This document shows, in pieces, positions 44,879-53,332 of a stretch of 64,000 nucleotides of DNA; positions within the stretch are counted from its first letter, which is position 1, and each line of letters starts with the position of its first letter. The DNA lies in assembly GCF_018129405.1 (NCBI RefSeq), contig NZ_JAFCLP010000003.1, positions 402,001-466,000 on the forward strand, read 5' to 3'. This stretch comes from Bradyrhizobium iriomotense (GTDB lineage: Bacteria; Pseudomonadota; Alphaproteobacteria; Rhizobiales; Xanthobacteraceae). Below the pieces are notes generated by a model. That model saw only the letters and a list, made by a program, of their open reading frames with translations. It searched no databases and was not told where the DNA came from. Both the position numbers and the translations under genes were made by a program.

Positions 44879-45807
44879 CAGCGTACCCGCGTGCGATCGA
44901 GTTCATCGGCGAACATGGTCTTGATCTGGTCGCCGTCATGCAGCGAAGAGCCGGCGTCGGCCACGACGATTTCGCCGACGTCGAGCCCTTCCAGGATTTC
45001 GGTCGCGGTGTCGGACGACAGTCCGACCCGCACCTTGCGCGTTTCGACCGTGTTGCCCTTGACGACCTGCACGGTGAGATGGTCGATCGCGGTCTTGGGG
45101 ACCGCGACGCCGCAGCTTCGCTTGGCGTCGATCGAGGCGCGGGCGAACACGCCGACCTTCAGCGACGGATTGTTGGTGACGCTGATGCGGACGCGGCCGA
45201 GCTGCGTGGTGCGGTCGATCTCAGGTGCGACCAGCCGCACCCGTCCGATCAGATCGGGCGCGTCGTCGCGGCTGATGCGCACGGTCGCGCCGGGGCTGAG
45301 CTTGGTCATGTGGACCGCCGGAACCTGAGCGTCGAGCTCGATCTCGTTGTTGACGGCGATGCGGAACATCGGGCCGGCCTGCGGGGAAGCGGGCGCGCCG
45401 ACGATGGTGCGGACCTCGGTGACGAGGCCCGGCGCAGGTGCCTTCAGCGAGACCGGACCTTGCGGGCCCGGCCGCTGCGGCTGGCCCGGAATCTGCGGCG
45501 GCGCGGTCAGGCGCGCCAGCTCCTGGTTGTCGGTGACCAGGGTGCCTTCGCTGACGAAGAGGTCGGTGACCCTGGAGCCTTCCTGGTCGGCGACGACCAC
45601 CGCCTCGCGGCGCGGCACGAAGAAGCCGGTCACCCGCACGAGGTCGGAGAAGCAGGCATTGGTCGACTTCGTCACGATGACGAGCGCCGTGCTCGGAGTC
45701 TCCTTCGCCTCGGGGCGGCGCCGATGCTCGAACAGATAATAGCCGACGCCGAGGGCCACGACGAAGGCCACGGTTCCGGCTGGCTTGAGATATTCGGAGA
45801 GGTTCAT
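44878..45807 (-). CDS. RND efflux periplasmic adaptor (membrane fusion protein)
   Basis: A 309-residue adaptor with an N-terminal anchor (GTVAFVVALGVGYYLFE). The barrel-sandwich and beta-barrel segments are seen in SRVTDLFVSEGTLVTDNQEL and KVGVFARASIDAKRSCGVAV, but the alpha-helical hairpin is very short or missing, as in some alphaproteobacterial adaptors. I chose the ATG at 45807 over a 28-residue longer frame. It heads the two-gene efflux operon. Confidence 0.85.
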   Translation of the reverse strand: MNLSEYLKPAGTVAFVVALGVGYYLFEHRRRPEAKETPSTALVIVTKSTNACFSDLVRVTGFFVPRREAVVVADQEGSRVTDLFVSEGTLVTDNQELARLTAPPQIPGQPQRPGPQGPVSLKAPAPGLVTEVRTIVGAPASPQAGPMFRIAVNNEIELDAQVPAVHMTKLSPGATVRISRDDAPDLIGRVRLVAPEIDRTTQLGRVRISVTNNPSLKVGVFARASIDAKRSCGVAVPKTAIDHLTVQVVKGNTVETRKVRVGLSSDTATEILEGLDVGEIVVADAGSSLHDGDQIKTMFADELDRTRVR

Positions 45808-45880
45808 CGCCGGATCATCCTGGCCTGGCTCACGGCCGTCCGAACGAGGCCCATGAAGAGCATTTCCCTGAAATAAAGCG

Positions 45881-45904
45881 GCGTCCCGCAAGGCTGCGGG
45901 ACGC
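45881..45904 (-). terminator. Terminator of the OmpA-family gene
   Basis: A ten-bp stem GCGTCCCGCA / TGCGGGACGC with a four-base loop lies 60 bp past the OmpA gene stop. On the minus strand it is followed by CGCTTTATTT, giving a modest T-rich tail. It separates the ompA and efflux transcription units. Confidence 0.6.
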
Positions 45905-45965
45905 GCTTTGGACGCGAGACTTTACACCACATCACGACTGGTCACTGCAAAGGGTTACGTCGTAC

Positions 45966-46637
45966 TTACTTCGATGCAGTGGTCTTGTTTTCCATGTTGA
46001 CGACCTGCACGCGGCGGTTGACCTCGGCCATGGGCTGGCTCGGGTCCTTCAGCTTGCTCTTGCCGTAGCCGACGGTGACGAGGTCGGTCGCCGAGATGCT
46101 GTACTTCTCGACCAGGTAGCGCTTGATCGAATCCGCGCGGCGCTCCGACAGGTCCTGGTTGTAGGCCTCGCCGCCAGCGGCGTCGGTGTGGCCGGCGACC
46201 ACGAAGGTCGAGCCCTTGAGGTCGGGGCTGGTCAGCGCGCGGCCGAGCGCCTGCACCGAGGGCATCGACTTGGCGCTGATATTGGCCGAGTTGTAGTCGA
46301 AGGTGATCTCGAGATCGATGTTCGGCTTGTCCTTGGCGACTGACGCGATCTCCTCGCGCTCGGTCGACGACAGCGAGCGCGTCGAGCGTCCGCGCACGGA
46401 CTGGATCAGCTTGGTCTCCGCCGGGTTCGGCGCGGGATCGGCCTGCGGGGCCATCGAGAGGCCGCGGGTCAGCGGCTTCTTCGCCGGCGGCGCCAGTGCG
46501 CGAAGGATCTCGTCCTCGGTGACGTTCTTGCTGTTGCCGTCATCGGCGGCGAAAGCGGGGGCGGCCGGCAGCGATAGTGTCGCGCCAATGGCCAAGATGG
46601 ACAGGATTGCGGTCAGTCCCTTTGCAGCCAATCTCAT
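45966..46637 (-). CDS. OmpA-family peptidoglycan-binding protein
   Basis: A 223-residue exported protein. The signal peptide ends near APAFA. The C-terminal OmpA domain (about 115-220) has FDYNSANISAKSMPSVQALG, VVAGHTDAAGGEAYNQDLSE and the diaminopimelate-binding RRADSIKRYLVEKY, then VNRRVQVVNM. There is no beta-barrel; the linker is about 60 residues. A strong GGAGGGA precedes the ATG. It probably tethers to peptidoglycan in the periplasm. The caspase-like gene lies upstream on the same strand (148 bp). Confidence 0.88.
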   Translation of the reverse strand: MRLAAKGLTAILSILAIGATLSLPAAPAFAADDGNSKNVTEDEILRALAPPAKKPLTRGLSMAPQADPAPNPAETKLIQSVRGRSTRSLSSTEREEIASVAKDKPNIDLEITFDYNSANISAKSMPSVQALGRALTSPDLKGSTFVVAGHTDAAGGEAYNQDLSERRADSIKRYLVEKYSISATDLVTVGYGKSKLKDPSQPMAEVNRRVQVVNMENKTTASK

Positions 46638-46785
46638 AGCTAGTCCCTCCTGCGCAGCGTGCCCGCGCGGTTCCAAAATTCCTGCAATAGGCCCCCCGGG
46701 AAAGGCCGCCTGCGGCATCCGACCGTTAGTCTTCCGTGGGCCGCCAAGGGTTCGAGGCGTCTGGCCGCCCGAACCCAAAAAAATA

Positions 46786-48315
46786 CTAGCGTACTCCGTA
46801 GCTTGCGAATTCCTGAACGATGTTCGGATCCATCGCCTTGGCATTGGCAATGTCCAGCGCGCCCTCCTGGGCGGAGCCGTTACGCTGCTTGGCGAGGCCG
46901 CGGCCGTAGAGCGAGGAGGTCAGGCGCGGGTTGATCCTCAGGGCTGCATCGAAATCGGCGATCGCATTTTTGACCGCGCCCGACTTCAGATTGACGAGGC
47001 CGCGGCTGTCCAGCGCATCGACGAAGTTCGGCCGCAGCCGCAACGCCTCGTTGCAATCCTTCAGCGCGCCCTGGAGGTCGCCGACCACGGTGCGGGTCCA
47101 GCAGCGGTTGTTCAGCGCCTCGACATCCTTGGAATTGATCCGGAGCGTGTCGTCGAAATCCTTGATGGCGAGGCTGTAGGCGCCCTTGCTGGCATAGACC
47201 TGGCCACGCCGGTACAGCGCGTTCACATCGTCCGGATTGGCCGCGATCTTGGCCGTCAGGCCCTTGATGGTGGGATCCTCGGCCAGGACGGCAGCGCTCG
47301 GCCCGCTATCCGCGTTCGGCGCGGGCGCGGGATCGACCGGTTTCACCGGCGGTGGCGGCGGGGGCAGGGCAGCCTCGACCTGCGGCTTAGGTGACGGAGC
47401 CGGTGCGGGCGCCGGCGGAGGGGCCGGCGCTGCAACGTTGTCAGCCGGCTTCGAGGGCGCCGGCGGTGACGGCGGCGCGGGTGGTGCCGGCGGTGGGTTG
47501 TTGGCGACGACGGGCGGCGCAGGCGGCGGGGCCGCCGTCGTTGTTGTCGGGCGCGACCCGGCGGCTCCCGGAATGAAGGAGAAATCCTCGGCCAGCGAGG
47601 AGGAGATCCACGGCACCTGCTCGCCGCGCGAGGCGCGGGTGACACCCATCTTGGTGCGATTCAGCGTCTCCTCGGCCATCAGGTCGGGGACGCGGATTTC
47701 CTTCAGCAGTTCCTGCACGAACAGGCTGTGCTCGCCGCCGGCGTCCGAGACCACCGAGGCCAGCGCCGCCGAATACATCACCAGCGTGCCGTTCGGCGCG
47801 ATGACGGGCGTAAGGCCCGCCGAGAAGCTGCGGAACCGGCGCTCGAACGGGTTGCGCCTGGAGGCATCGATCAGCGCGATCTTGACGCCGGCGCCGCGGG
47901 TGTTGAGTTCGCCGAGCACGGTCTCGAGGCTGAAGCCGTCGCGGCGCACGTCGGATTCGGTCCAGATCTGCGCGTCGACCGGCAGCATGTAGCTCTGGCG
48001 CGCCGACTGGATGCCGAAGCCGCTGAAGAACACCAGCGCCACCGAGCCCGGCTTGATCTTGCCATAGAGCTTGTCGAAGGCGCGGCGCATGCCGTCGCCG
48101 GTCAGGTTCTCGCCGATCTCGACCGAGAAGCCGTCGCGCTTGAGCTCGTCGGCCATGTCGCGCGCATCGTTGAGCGGTTCCTTCAGCGGCGCATCCGCAT
48201 CCGGATATTTGGCGTTGCCGATGACCAGCGCATGGCGGTCGCCGGCCGCCAGCGATGGCGCAGTCGGGACGAGCGAAACGAGCAATGGGAGAAGGAAAAG
48301 GAAGCGAATTTTCAT
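46786..48315 (-). CDS. Exported caspase-fold protein with TPR repeats and no catalytic dyad
   Basis: A 509-residue protein. The signal peptide covers about residues 1-25 (MKIRFLFLLPLLVSL). A peptidase C14 (caspase) domain lies at about 27-240, starting RHALVIGNAKYPDADAPLKE. The catalytic His of FSGHG is Phe100 (VFFSGFGIQ) and the Cys of DACR is Ser152 (ALIDASRRNPF), so cysteine protease activity is unlikely. A long Pro/Ala linker (about 245-350) follows, then three TPR units at about 370-495 (VNALYRRGQVYASKGAYSLA). It is likely a periplasmic scaffold. A 23-residue longer start at 48384 lacks a ribosome site. Confidence 0.82.
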   Translation of the reverse strand: MKIRFLFLLPLLVSLVPTAPSLAAGDRHALVIGNAKYPDADAPLKEPLNDARDMADELKRDGFSVEIGENLTGDGMRRAFDKLYGKIKPGSVALVFFSGFGIQSARQSYMLPVDAQIWTESDVRRDGFSLETVLGELNTRGAGVKIALIDASRRNPFERRFRSFSAGLTPVIAPNGTLVMYSAALASVVSDAGGEHSLFVQELLKEIRVPDLMAEETLNRTKMGVTRASRGEQVPWISSSLAEDFSFIPGAAGSRPTTTTAAPPPAPPVVANNPPPAPPAPPSPPAPSKPADNVAAPAPPPAPAPAPSPKPQVEAALPPPPPPVKPVDPAPAPNADSGPSAAVLAEDPTIKGLTAKIAANPDDVNALYRRGQVYASKGAYSLAIKDFDDTLRINSKDVEALNNRCWTRTVVGDLQGALKDCNEALRLRPNFVDALDSRGLVNLKSGAVKNAIADFDAALRINPRLTSSLYGRGLAKQRNGSAQEGALDIANAKAMDPNIVQEFASYGVR

Positions 48316-48714
48316 AATCAGCGCGGTCCAGCCAAAAAGGCGCCGTTCCAGCTTGCGCCGCGGCGACCTTAACTTACGCTCCATGCATTATCAAACCGGG
48401 GGGAGGGGGCGTCAACCTCTTGGAGATTCGGCATTATCGCGACGATTGACCGCAACGCAGGGTCGCGCCGGTCGCGGAATGAACGCGCTGTCATGTTCGT
48501 GTTCGACCCGACCTGGTTGGGCATTGCAGCGGCCATGTTGCAGCAGTGATGTTAGGGGGCTGATGTTAGGTGGCTCTTGGCGACAAAAATGTGATTGGTC
48601 TCACATTGCAGGCCCGCGGTTGTCGCGGCCTCAGCTGTTTGACCTTTGCGGCGGACGATGGCTTGGTGCGTCCGCTCGTTCAGGTCCCCTCATAAAAAAG
48701 CAAAGCCAAGAGCC
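48316..48714. other. 400-bp spacer without a gene
   Basis: Lies between the start regions of the caspase-fold gene (minus) and the lactonase-like gene (plus), so both promoters should be here. I see a short direct repeat GATGTTAGG about 48548-48570 and a T/A-richer patch near 48580, but no coding frame or motif I can name. Confidence 0.5.
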
Positions 48715-49521
48715 ATGGGAAACGTCTACGAAATCTACGCCCTGCGCTACGCGACGATGTCGCCGCGCACCCCCGGCATGAACTTCCTGGCGCCCGATCC
48801 GCATGACAGCGCGGCGCAGGATCTCGACTATTTCGTCTGGCTGATCCGAGGGCACGGCCGCGACATCCTGGTCGATACCGGCTTCAATGCCGAGGAGGCG
48901 AGCGCGCGGGCGCGCAAGCTGACGCTCAACCCGGTCGATGCACTGGAGCGCTTTGGCGTCACGGCTTCGAGCATTCGCAACGTCATCGTGACGCATCTGC
49001 ATTACGACCATGCCGGCAATCTCGACCGCTTCCCGAATGCGCGCTTCCATCTGCAGGAGCGCGAGATGGCTTACGCGACGGGGCGGTGCATGTGCAACGG
49101 ACTGTTGCGACATCCGTTCTCGGTCGAGCACGTCACGCAGATGGTGCGCCATGTCTATGGCGAGCGAGTCACGTTCTATTCGGGCGACGGCGAGGTCGCG
49201 CCCGGCGTCACCGTGCACCGTGTCGGTGGCCATTCCGACGGCTTGCAGGTGGTGAAGGTCGAGACCGCGCGCGGCTCCGTGGTGCTGGCCTCCGATGCAG
49301 CGCATTACTACGCCAATCTCCAGCGCCGCAGCCCATTTCCGATCGTCTACAATGTCGGCGACATGGCGCAAGGCTGGGAGACGATCGAGCGCCTCGCCGG
49401 CCATCCTGACAGGTTCATCCCCGGCCACGATCCGATCGTCACGGAGATCTATCCGCGCGCCAGCGACAAGGTCGACGCCTGGGCGCTGCATCAGCCGCCG
49501 ACGCGGTCGTTCGCGAAATGA
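48715..49521 (+). CDS. Metallo-beta-lactamase-fold hydrolase, N-acyl homoserine lactonase family
   Basis: A 268-residue metal-dependent hydrolase with the zinc motif H-x-H-x-D-H in VIVTHLHYDHAGNLDRFP near residue 100, then the His of VGGHSDGLQV, the Asp of VLASDAAHYY and a late His in FIPGHDPIV. This is the AttM/AhlD-like pattern of quorum-quenching lactonases, though many relatives hydrolyse other lactones. The start ATG at 48715 is the one that gives MGNVYEIYALRYATM; a longer in-frame start is weak. No LuxI/LuxR genes are in the window. Confidence 0.85.
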   Translation: MGNVYEIYALRYATMSPRTPGMNFLAPDPHDSAAQDLDYFVWLIRGHGRDILVDTGFNAEEASARARKLTLNPVDALERFGVTASSIRNVIVTHLHYDHAGNLDRFPNARFHLQEREMAYATGRCMCNGLLRHPFSVEHVTQMVRHVYGERVTFYSGDGEVAPGVTVHRVGGHSDGLQVVKVETARGSVVLASDAAHYYANLQRRSPFPIVYNVGDMAQGWETIERLAGHPDRFIPGHDPIVTEIYPRASDKVDAWALHQPPTRSFAK

Positions 49522-49530
49522 CGCGATAGC

Positions 49531-49621
49531 GTCATTCCGGGGCGCGCGCAGCGCGAACCCGGAATCCAGAGGTTGTAGCGCGAGATTCCGGGTTCGCCGC
49601 GTCGCGGCGCCCCGGAATGAC
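49531..49621. repeat. GTCATTCCGGGG-family palindrome, copy 2
   Basis: A 91-bp copy. Inner hairpins are CGCGC-GCA-GCGCG and CGCCGC-GTC-GCGGCG, with the invariant outer arms GTCATTCCGGG and CCCGGAATGAC. It ends nine bases before the marR 3'-end remnant at 49630. Confidence 0.88.
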
Positions 49622-49629
49622 AGCATCGG

Positions 49630-49660
49630 CTAATACGCCTGCTTCGCGTCCGCCTCTTCA
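49630..49660 (-). pseudogene. Remnant of a marR 3' end (copy 1 of 3)
   Basis: A 31-bp stretch encoding EEADAKQAY and stop on the minus strand. It matches the 3' end of the intact marR gene at 52743 and of the fragment at 51729, with two differences from the intact copy in 31 bp by eye. No more marR sequence is recognisable beyond it. Confidence 0.75.
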
Positions 49661-49759
49661 CCTGATCGCAAGGTGCGGCTTTCGACAATGGCGATTGGAA
49701 CTAGGAAACCTTGGGAAGTTCACGCGTTGAGGTGGCTGAGCAAGCCGTGGAGGAGAAGC

Positions 49760-50077
49760 ATGCGAACAGCAGTTCTCGCGTTGATCGTAGTTGCCGGAAG
49801 CGCAATTACCTTCCAAGCAACGGCCCAACAGCAAAAGGCCGCACCCAGTGAGCAAACCAAGGAGGAGATGCAGCGTGATGTAGACCAAGGGCTCAAGGCT
49901 GGCGAGCCCAACGAGCAGATGCAGCGTGATGCGGACAAAGGGATCAAGACCCGCAACTCCGGAGAGTCCGGATACGTGGCCGATCAAGCCAAGCCGGGCG
50001 CTTCTGCGAATCCTCCGGGCCGACCGGGAAGTGAGCAGACCACGGGTTCGGGTGGCCAGACCAGCACTCCGAAATAA
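49760..50077 (+). CDS. Small exported protein with duplicated EMQRD motif
   Basis: A 105-residue exported protein. The signal peptide is MRTAVLALIVVAGSAITFQA, with cleavage near ATAQ. The mature part is hydrophilic and repeats a motif: KEEMQRDVDQGLKAGEPN then EQMQRDADKGIKTRNSGE. It ends in a Gly/Ser/Thr-rich tail. GGAGGAG lies six bases before the ATG. No family is recognised. It is the only plus-strand gene in the marR-repeat-bounded patch. Confidence 0.65.
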   Translation: MRTAVLALIVVAGSAITFQATAQQQKAAPSEQTKEEMQRDVDQGLKAGEPNEQMQRDADKGIKTRNSGESGYVADQAKPGASANPPGRPGSEQTTGSGGQTSTPK

Positions 50078-50138
50078 AACCCTTGGAGATGTGCTCTAGG
50101 CAGCTTCTGGGGGAGGAGTGGAAGAGCAATCGACAGCT

Positions 50139-50921
50139 CTATCCGGGCCGACGGCCGACGATCGCATTGGCGCACGCCTCGATCGAGACACGCCCACTCG
50201 CCTCGACAGGCACCTGCTCACGAACCCGAGACTTCAGTTGCGTCACGTCGGCTGACGCCATCGTTGTGAGCATCGGAGCGAGATTGGGCGCCGCGATCGT
50301 CGTGGACCAATAGTCCTCGAAATCGTCGAACGTTCGTCGCATGCGAAGAACGCGCGCTTCGATATCGGCGAAACCCGCCCGGGTCCACAGCGCATGTAGT
50401 CCTTCGGGCGTCGAGGCTTCCGCTTGCGGGGCCCGCGGTGGCGTGAACCCCATGCCTTTCATCTCGATGATGATGGCCTCCGACGGGCCGCCGCCGCTGA
50501 CGACGTCCCAGACATAGGCGGCCGCGAGACCGCCCGGCCGCAGGACGCGAGCCATGTCAGCGACGCCCCTGGCAGGGTCGGGAATGAAAAACACAACGAG
50601 CGCCATTACGGCCGCATCGAAGGTGCCATCGGCAAATGGCAATGCCATTGCATCGCCCTGTCGAAATTTCGCGATCGCCAGCCGCTCTCGTGCAAAAGCC
50701 AACTGACCTTCCGAGGGATCCACGCCTTCGACGGTCATTGGGGCGCAGTGCTCGACCAGCAACTGTGTAAACGCGCCATTGCCACAACCGATGTCGACCC
50801 ATCGCAAATTGGGCGGGGGCGAGAGCCAATCAATAAAAGCGCGTCCGGCCAGTCCGCTCCACTTGCCCATCATCCGTTCATAGACGGCGCCGTCGTCGAA
50901 CTTGATGGTCGGCGCGGACAT
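50139..50921 (-). CDS. Class I SAM-dependent methyltransferase
   Basis: A 260-residue cytoplasmic methyltransferase of the Methyltransf_11 type. Motif I is WVDIGCGNGAFTQLLVEH near residue 50, motif II EGVDPSEGQLAFARER, and the post-motifs QGDAMALPFADGTFDAAVMA and RVLRPGGLAAAYVWD follow. The ATG at 50921 is preceded by GAGGTGA. The substrate is unknown; the layout is like UbiE-type enzymes. It lies in the lower-GC patch between marR fragments. Confidence 0.82.
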   Translation of the reverse strand: MSAPTIKFDDGAVYERMMGKWSGLAGRAFIDWLSPPPNLRWVDIGCGNGAFTQLLVEHCAPMTVEGVDPSEGQLAFARERLAIAKFRQGDAMALPFADGTFDAAVMALVVFFIPDPARGVADMARVLRPGGLAAAYVWDVVSGGGPSEAIIIEMKGMGFTPPRAPQAEASTPEGLHALWTRAGFADIEARVLRMRRTFDDFEDYWSTTIAAPNLAPMLTTMASADVTQLKSRVREQVPVEASGRVSIEACANAIVGRRPG

Positions 50922-51072
50922 TGGGTCACCTCGCTGCGTATTGGCGCGTCTCACGAATGTCGGTTCCGACGATAGCCAGACACAACCTTGGGGTCAACGC
51001 TCCGGTCACGTTGATGACTGTTCCGGTCAAAACCCGGCTCAAACATTTGCCGAAAAACTAAGACACCTGAAT

Positions 51073-51564
51073 CTACCTGAATTCTTGCCCATATTTGAGA
51101 GCAATCGCGTCGATCTGCTCCCGCGTGAATTGCTTTCGCTGTTCACCGGGTCGGCTGCAGGTTTCGCGAAAGAAGCCATCGAGGCCGGGCGGCACCATGA
51201 TCCACAGCAGAACCATTTCTTGGTCCGGACTACTGAAACCATGCCACGTGTTCTTAGGTATGAAGATCGTTCCACCTCTTTCGCAGGGGTGAGGCGCATC
51301 GTTGAGTGTGACGATGCCGGCGCCTTCCAGAACATAGAACGCTTCATCCTGTCCGAGGTGCCGGTGAACCGGAATGCCCGAGCCCTTGGGTAGCTGCTGT
51401 GTGCCCAAGCCGAAATTGCTGGACCCCGTTACGGGGTCGGCCTTGATGAAGATGTTGCCGCCATCACGATAGTGGATGAGGTGTTCACCCTGTCCGGCGC
51501 CCAGTACATAGCCGTGCGGCACCGAGCCTTGCGATCTCGTCTCGATCTCCTCGTTGTTTGGCAT
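51073..51564 (-). CDS. Cupin-domain protein
   Basis: A 163-residue protein with one cupin barrel. The metal-binding motif is in IPVHRHLGQDEAFYVLEGAG (His-x-His and Glu), with the second motif in FIPKNTWHGFSSPDQEMVLL. It may be a metal-dependent dioxygenase, isomerase or a binding protein. The start is probably the ATG at 51564 with GGAGCG upstream; an ATG at 51576 is the alternative. It is co-directional with the methyltransferase, about 150 bp apart. Confidence 0.75.
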   Translation of the reverse strand: MPNNEEIETRSQGSVPHGYVLGAGQGEHLIHYRDGGNIFIKADPVTGSSNFGLGTQQLPKGSGIPVHRHLGQDEAFYVLEGAGIVTLNDAPHPCERGGTIFIPKNTWHGFSSPDQEMVLLWIMVPPGLDGFFRETCSRPGEQRKQFTREQIDAIALKYGQEFR

Positions 51565-51728
51565 CGCCCGCTCCATTGGCCTGGACCTGGCAACAATTAA
51601 CACAGCAGATCCCTGCACCGCGAGCGACTTCCGAAAACGGCCTTGGGTCAAAACCCGCAATGCTGATCAAGCATAAGACTTCTGCTCAACCCCAGGAAGC
51701 CGATATCGGGACCTTGCGAGTCCACGCT

Positions 51729-51905
51729 CTAATACGCCTGCTTGGCGTCGGCCTCTTCGCTGGTCTGGATCAGGTCGAGACCCTGTTCGATCTTGCCGAG
51801 CAATGTCGACAATTGCTTGCGCTCCTGCGCAGAGAGGCAGGCGAGGATCTCGTCCTCACGCCGCAGCAATTGCGGAAACAGCTCTTCGTAGAGTGCACGG
51901 CCCCT
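51729..51905 (-). pseudogene. Fragment of a marR 3' end (copy 2 of 3)
   Basis: Encodes 58 residues plus stop (GRALYEELFPQLLRREDEIL to SEEADAKQAY) that match the C-terminus of the intact MarR at 54 of 58 positions. Upstream of this, similarity stops abruptly and the DNA-binding domain is absent, so it cannot act as MarR. It lies 32 bp past the stop of the exported methyltransferase gene. Confidence 0.85.
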
Positions 51906-51937
51906 CTTCGCCTCCGAGACGGGCGGCTGGCATGGTG

Positions 51938-52702
51938 TCAACGAGCGCCGGCAGGATTCCTGCAAGCAACGATATCGCGAGGAGATTTTCGAGCCGCTAG
52001 CTCCGGCGGAGAGAATACCGCCAAATATCCTCCGTCACCTGCGAGCTTATATGTGGCGACCTCGCGATAGCCGACGGCGGTCAATTCGCAGCGCAAGAGC
52101 TCAATTGGCGTGCCATGCTTCGACGTCGGAAGCTCGAGATCGACAATTCCGACCCGCGCGCCCTGCTTCAAGGCGGGCGCGAGGTTGTAGAGGAAGGCAT
52201 AGGGTTGGGCTATCTCGTGATACATGTGCACGAGGATTGCGGCATCCAGCGAGGAAGCGGGTAGACGCGGGTCGTGTGGTTCGCCGAGCGCGAATTGCAC
52301 GTTCGTCAACTTCAGAAGTTCTGTTCGCCTGGCGAGTTCGATGAGGTAATCCCGCGTGACGTCCTGGGCAACGACAGAGCCGGCGGATCCGACGAGGCGG
52401 GAGAGCCTGACCGTGTGGTAGCCACTGCCTGCTCCAATGTCGCCGACTGTCATACCTGGTTTCAGTTCAAGAACATTTGCGATTTGACCGGCCTCATTGA
52501 TGGCGTCGCGGCGCTCTTCGGCGGCGCGGCGTGGGCTGACGATCCGTGCAACAGGGCGCTGCGGTGAGGGAAACTCGTTTGCAGCGACTCCGGGGGGAGC
52601 CAGATAACCTATGTCAGCGGCGTATGCGCCAGTCGCGGCAAGCGCCACAAGGAGCATCGCTATATGAGCCAGTGCCGTCACGGCCCTACCAAGCTTCCTC
52701 AC
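51938..52702 (-). CDS. Methyltransferase-fold protein with a signal peptide
   Basis: A 254-residue protein. The N-terminus has a clear signal peptide (RAVTALAHIAMLLVALAATG, cleavage near AYA). A class I methyltransferase domain follows: motif I MTVGDIGAGSGYHTVRLSRL, then VAQDVTRDYLIELARRTELL and a VHMYHEIAQPYAFL segment. An exported SAM-enzyme fold is unusual, since SAM is not expected in the periplasm. The start is uncertain: I prefer GTG at 52702 with GGGGG five bases upstream. It lies 40 bp after the marR stop, same strand. Confidence 0.72.
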   Translation of the reverse strand: MRKLGRAVTALAHIAMLLVALAATGAYAADIGYLAPPGVAANEFPSPQRPVARIVSPRRAAEERRDAINEAGQIANVLELKPGMTVGDIGAGSGYHTVRLSRLVGSAGSVVAQDVTRDYLIELARRTELLKLTNVQFALGEPHDPRLPASSLDAAILVHMYHEIAQPYAFLYNLAPALKQGARVGIVDLELPTSKHGTPIELLRCELTAVGYREVATYKLAGDGGYLAVFSPPELAARKSPRDIVACRNPAGAR

Positions 52703-52742
52703 CCGGACCCCCAAACGCCGACGTCCGCGCCTCTATGAGTCC

Positions 52743-53285
52743 CTAATACGCCTGCTTGGCATCCGCCTCTTCGCTGGTCTGGATCAGGTCGAGGCTCGCT
52801 TCGATCTTGCCGAGCAGGGCCGAAAGCTGCTTGCGCTCCTGCGCGGAGAGGCAGGCCAAAATCTCGTCCTCACGCCGCAGCAATTGCGGGAACAGCTCCT
52901 CATAAAGCGCGCGGCCCTTCCTCGTCAGCTGCAGGCGGAATTCGCGGCGGTCGGCTTCGTTCTCGACCCGCTCGATCAGTTGCTCATTGAGCAACGTCGT
53001 CACCGCGCGGCTGATGGTGGATTTGTGCGTGCGGGTGCATTGCGAGATGTACTGCGCGCTGCAGGCATCATTGCGGAAGCCGAGCGTGGCGATGACGCGC
53101 CAGGCCGGAATGTCGAGGCCGTGGCGCTCCTGATATTCGACCGACAGCGCGGCGCTGACCTCCGCCGCCAGCCGATTGAGACGGAACGGCACGAACTTGA
53201 ACAGATCGAGCCGCGCCTTTGGCCGCGGCGAGGCCTCCTCGGCCTGTCGTGTCTTCAGCGCGATGTCGCTGGATGTCCTCGCCAA
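52743..53285 (-). CDS. MarR-family transcriptional regulator
   Basis: A 180-residue regulator with a winged helix at about residues 40-120 (DIPAWRVIATLGFRNDACSA and RTHKSTISRAVTTLLNEQLI then RVENEADRREFRLQLT). The C-terminal dimerisation helices are encoded by the segment repeated twice elsewhere. I prefer a TTG start at 53285 with GGAGCG upstream; a GTG at 53342 would run through the palindrome in the promoter. It is divergent from the monooxygenase of the homogentisate cluster and is its likely regulator, probably sensing an aromatic intermediate. Confidence 0.85.
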   Translation of the reverse strand: MARTSSDIALKTRQAEEASPRPKARLDLFKFVPFRLNRLAAEVSAALSVEYQERHGLDIPAWRVIATLGFRNDACSAQYISQCTRTHKSTISRAVTTLLNEQLIERVENEADRREFRLQLTRKGRALYEELFPQLLRREDEILACLSAQERKQLSALLGKIEASLDLIQTSEEADAKQAY

Positions 53286-53332
53286 GACTGCGCTCCGATT
53301 TCCAGTTGACGGCCGGCCGGCTCCGGTCCAAA

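Noticed and set aside
43328-45328. Plus-strand open frame of 666 codons
   Set aside because: Antisense to the RND transporter and adaptor; no domain seen.
49531-49660. The palindrome next to the marR remnant as part of an attachment site
   Set aside because: The same palindrome family occurs at three other loci without any marR fragment, so its closeness is probably chance.
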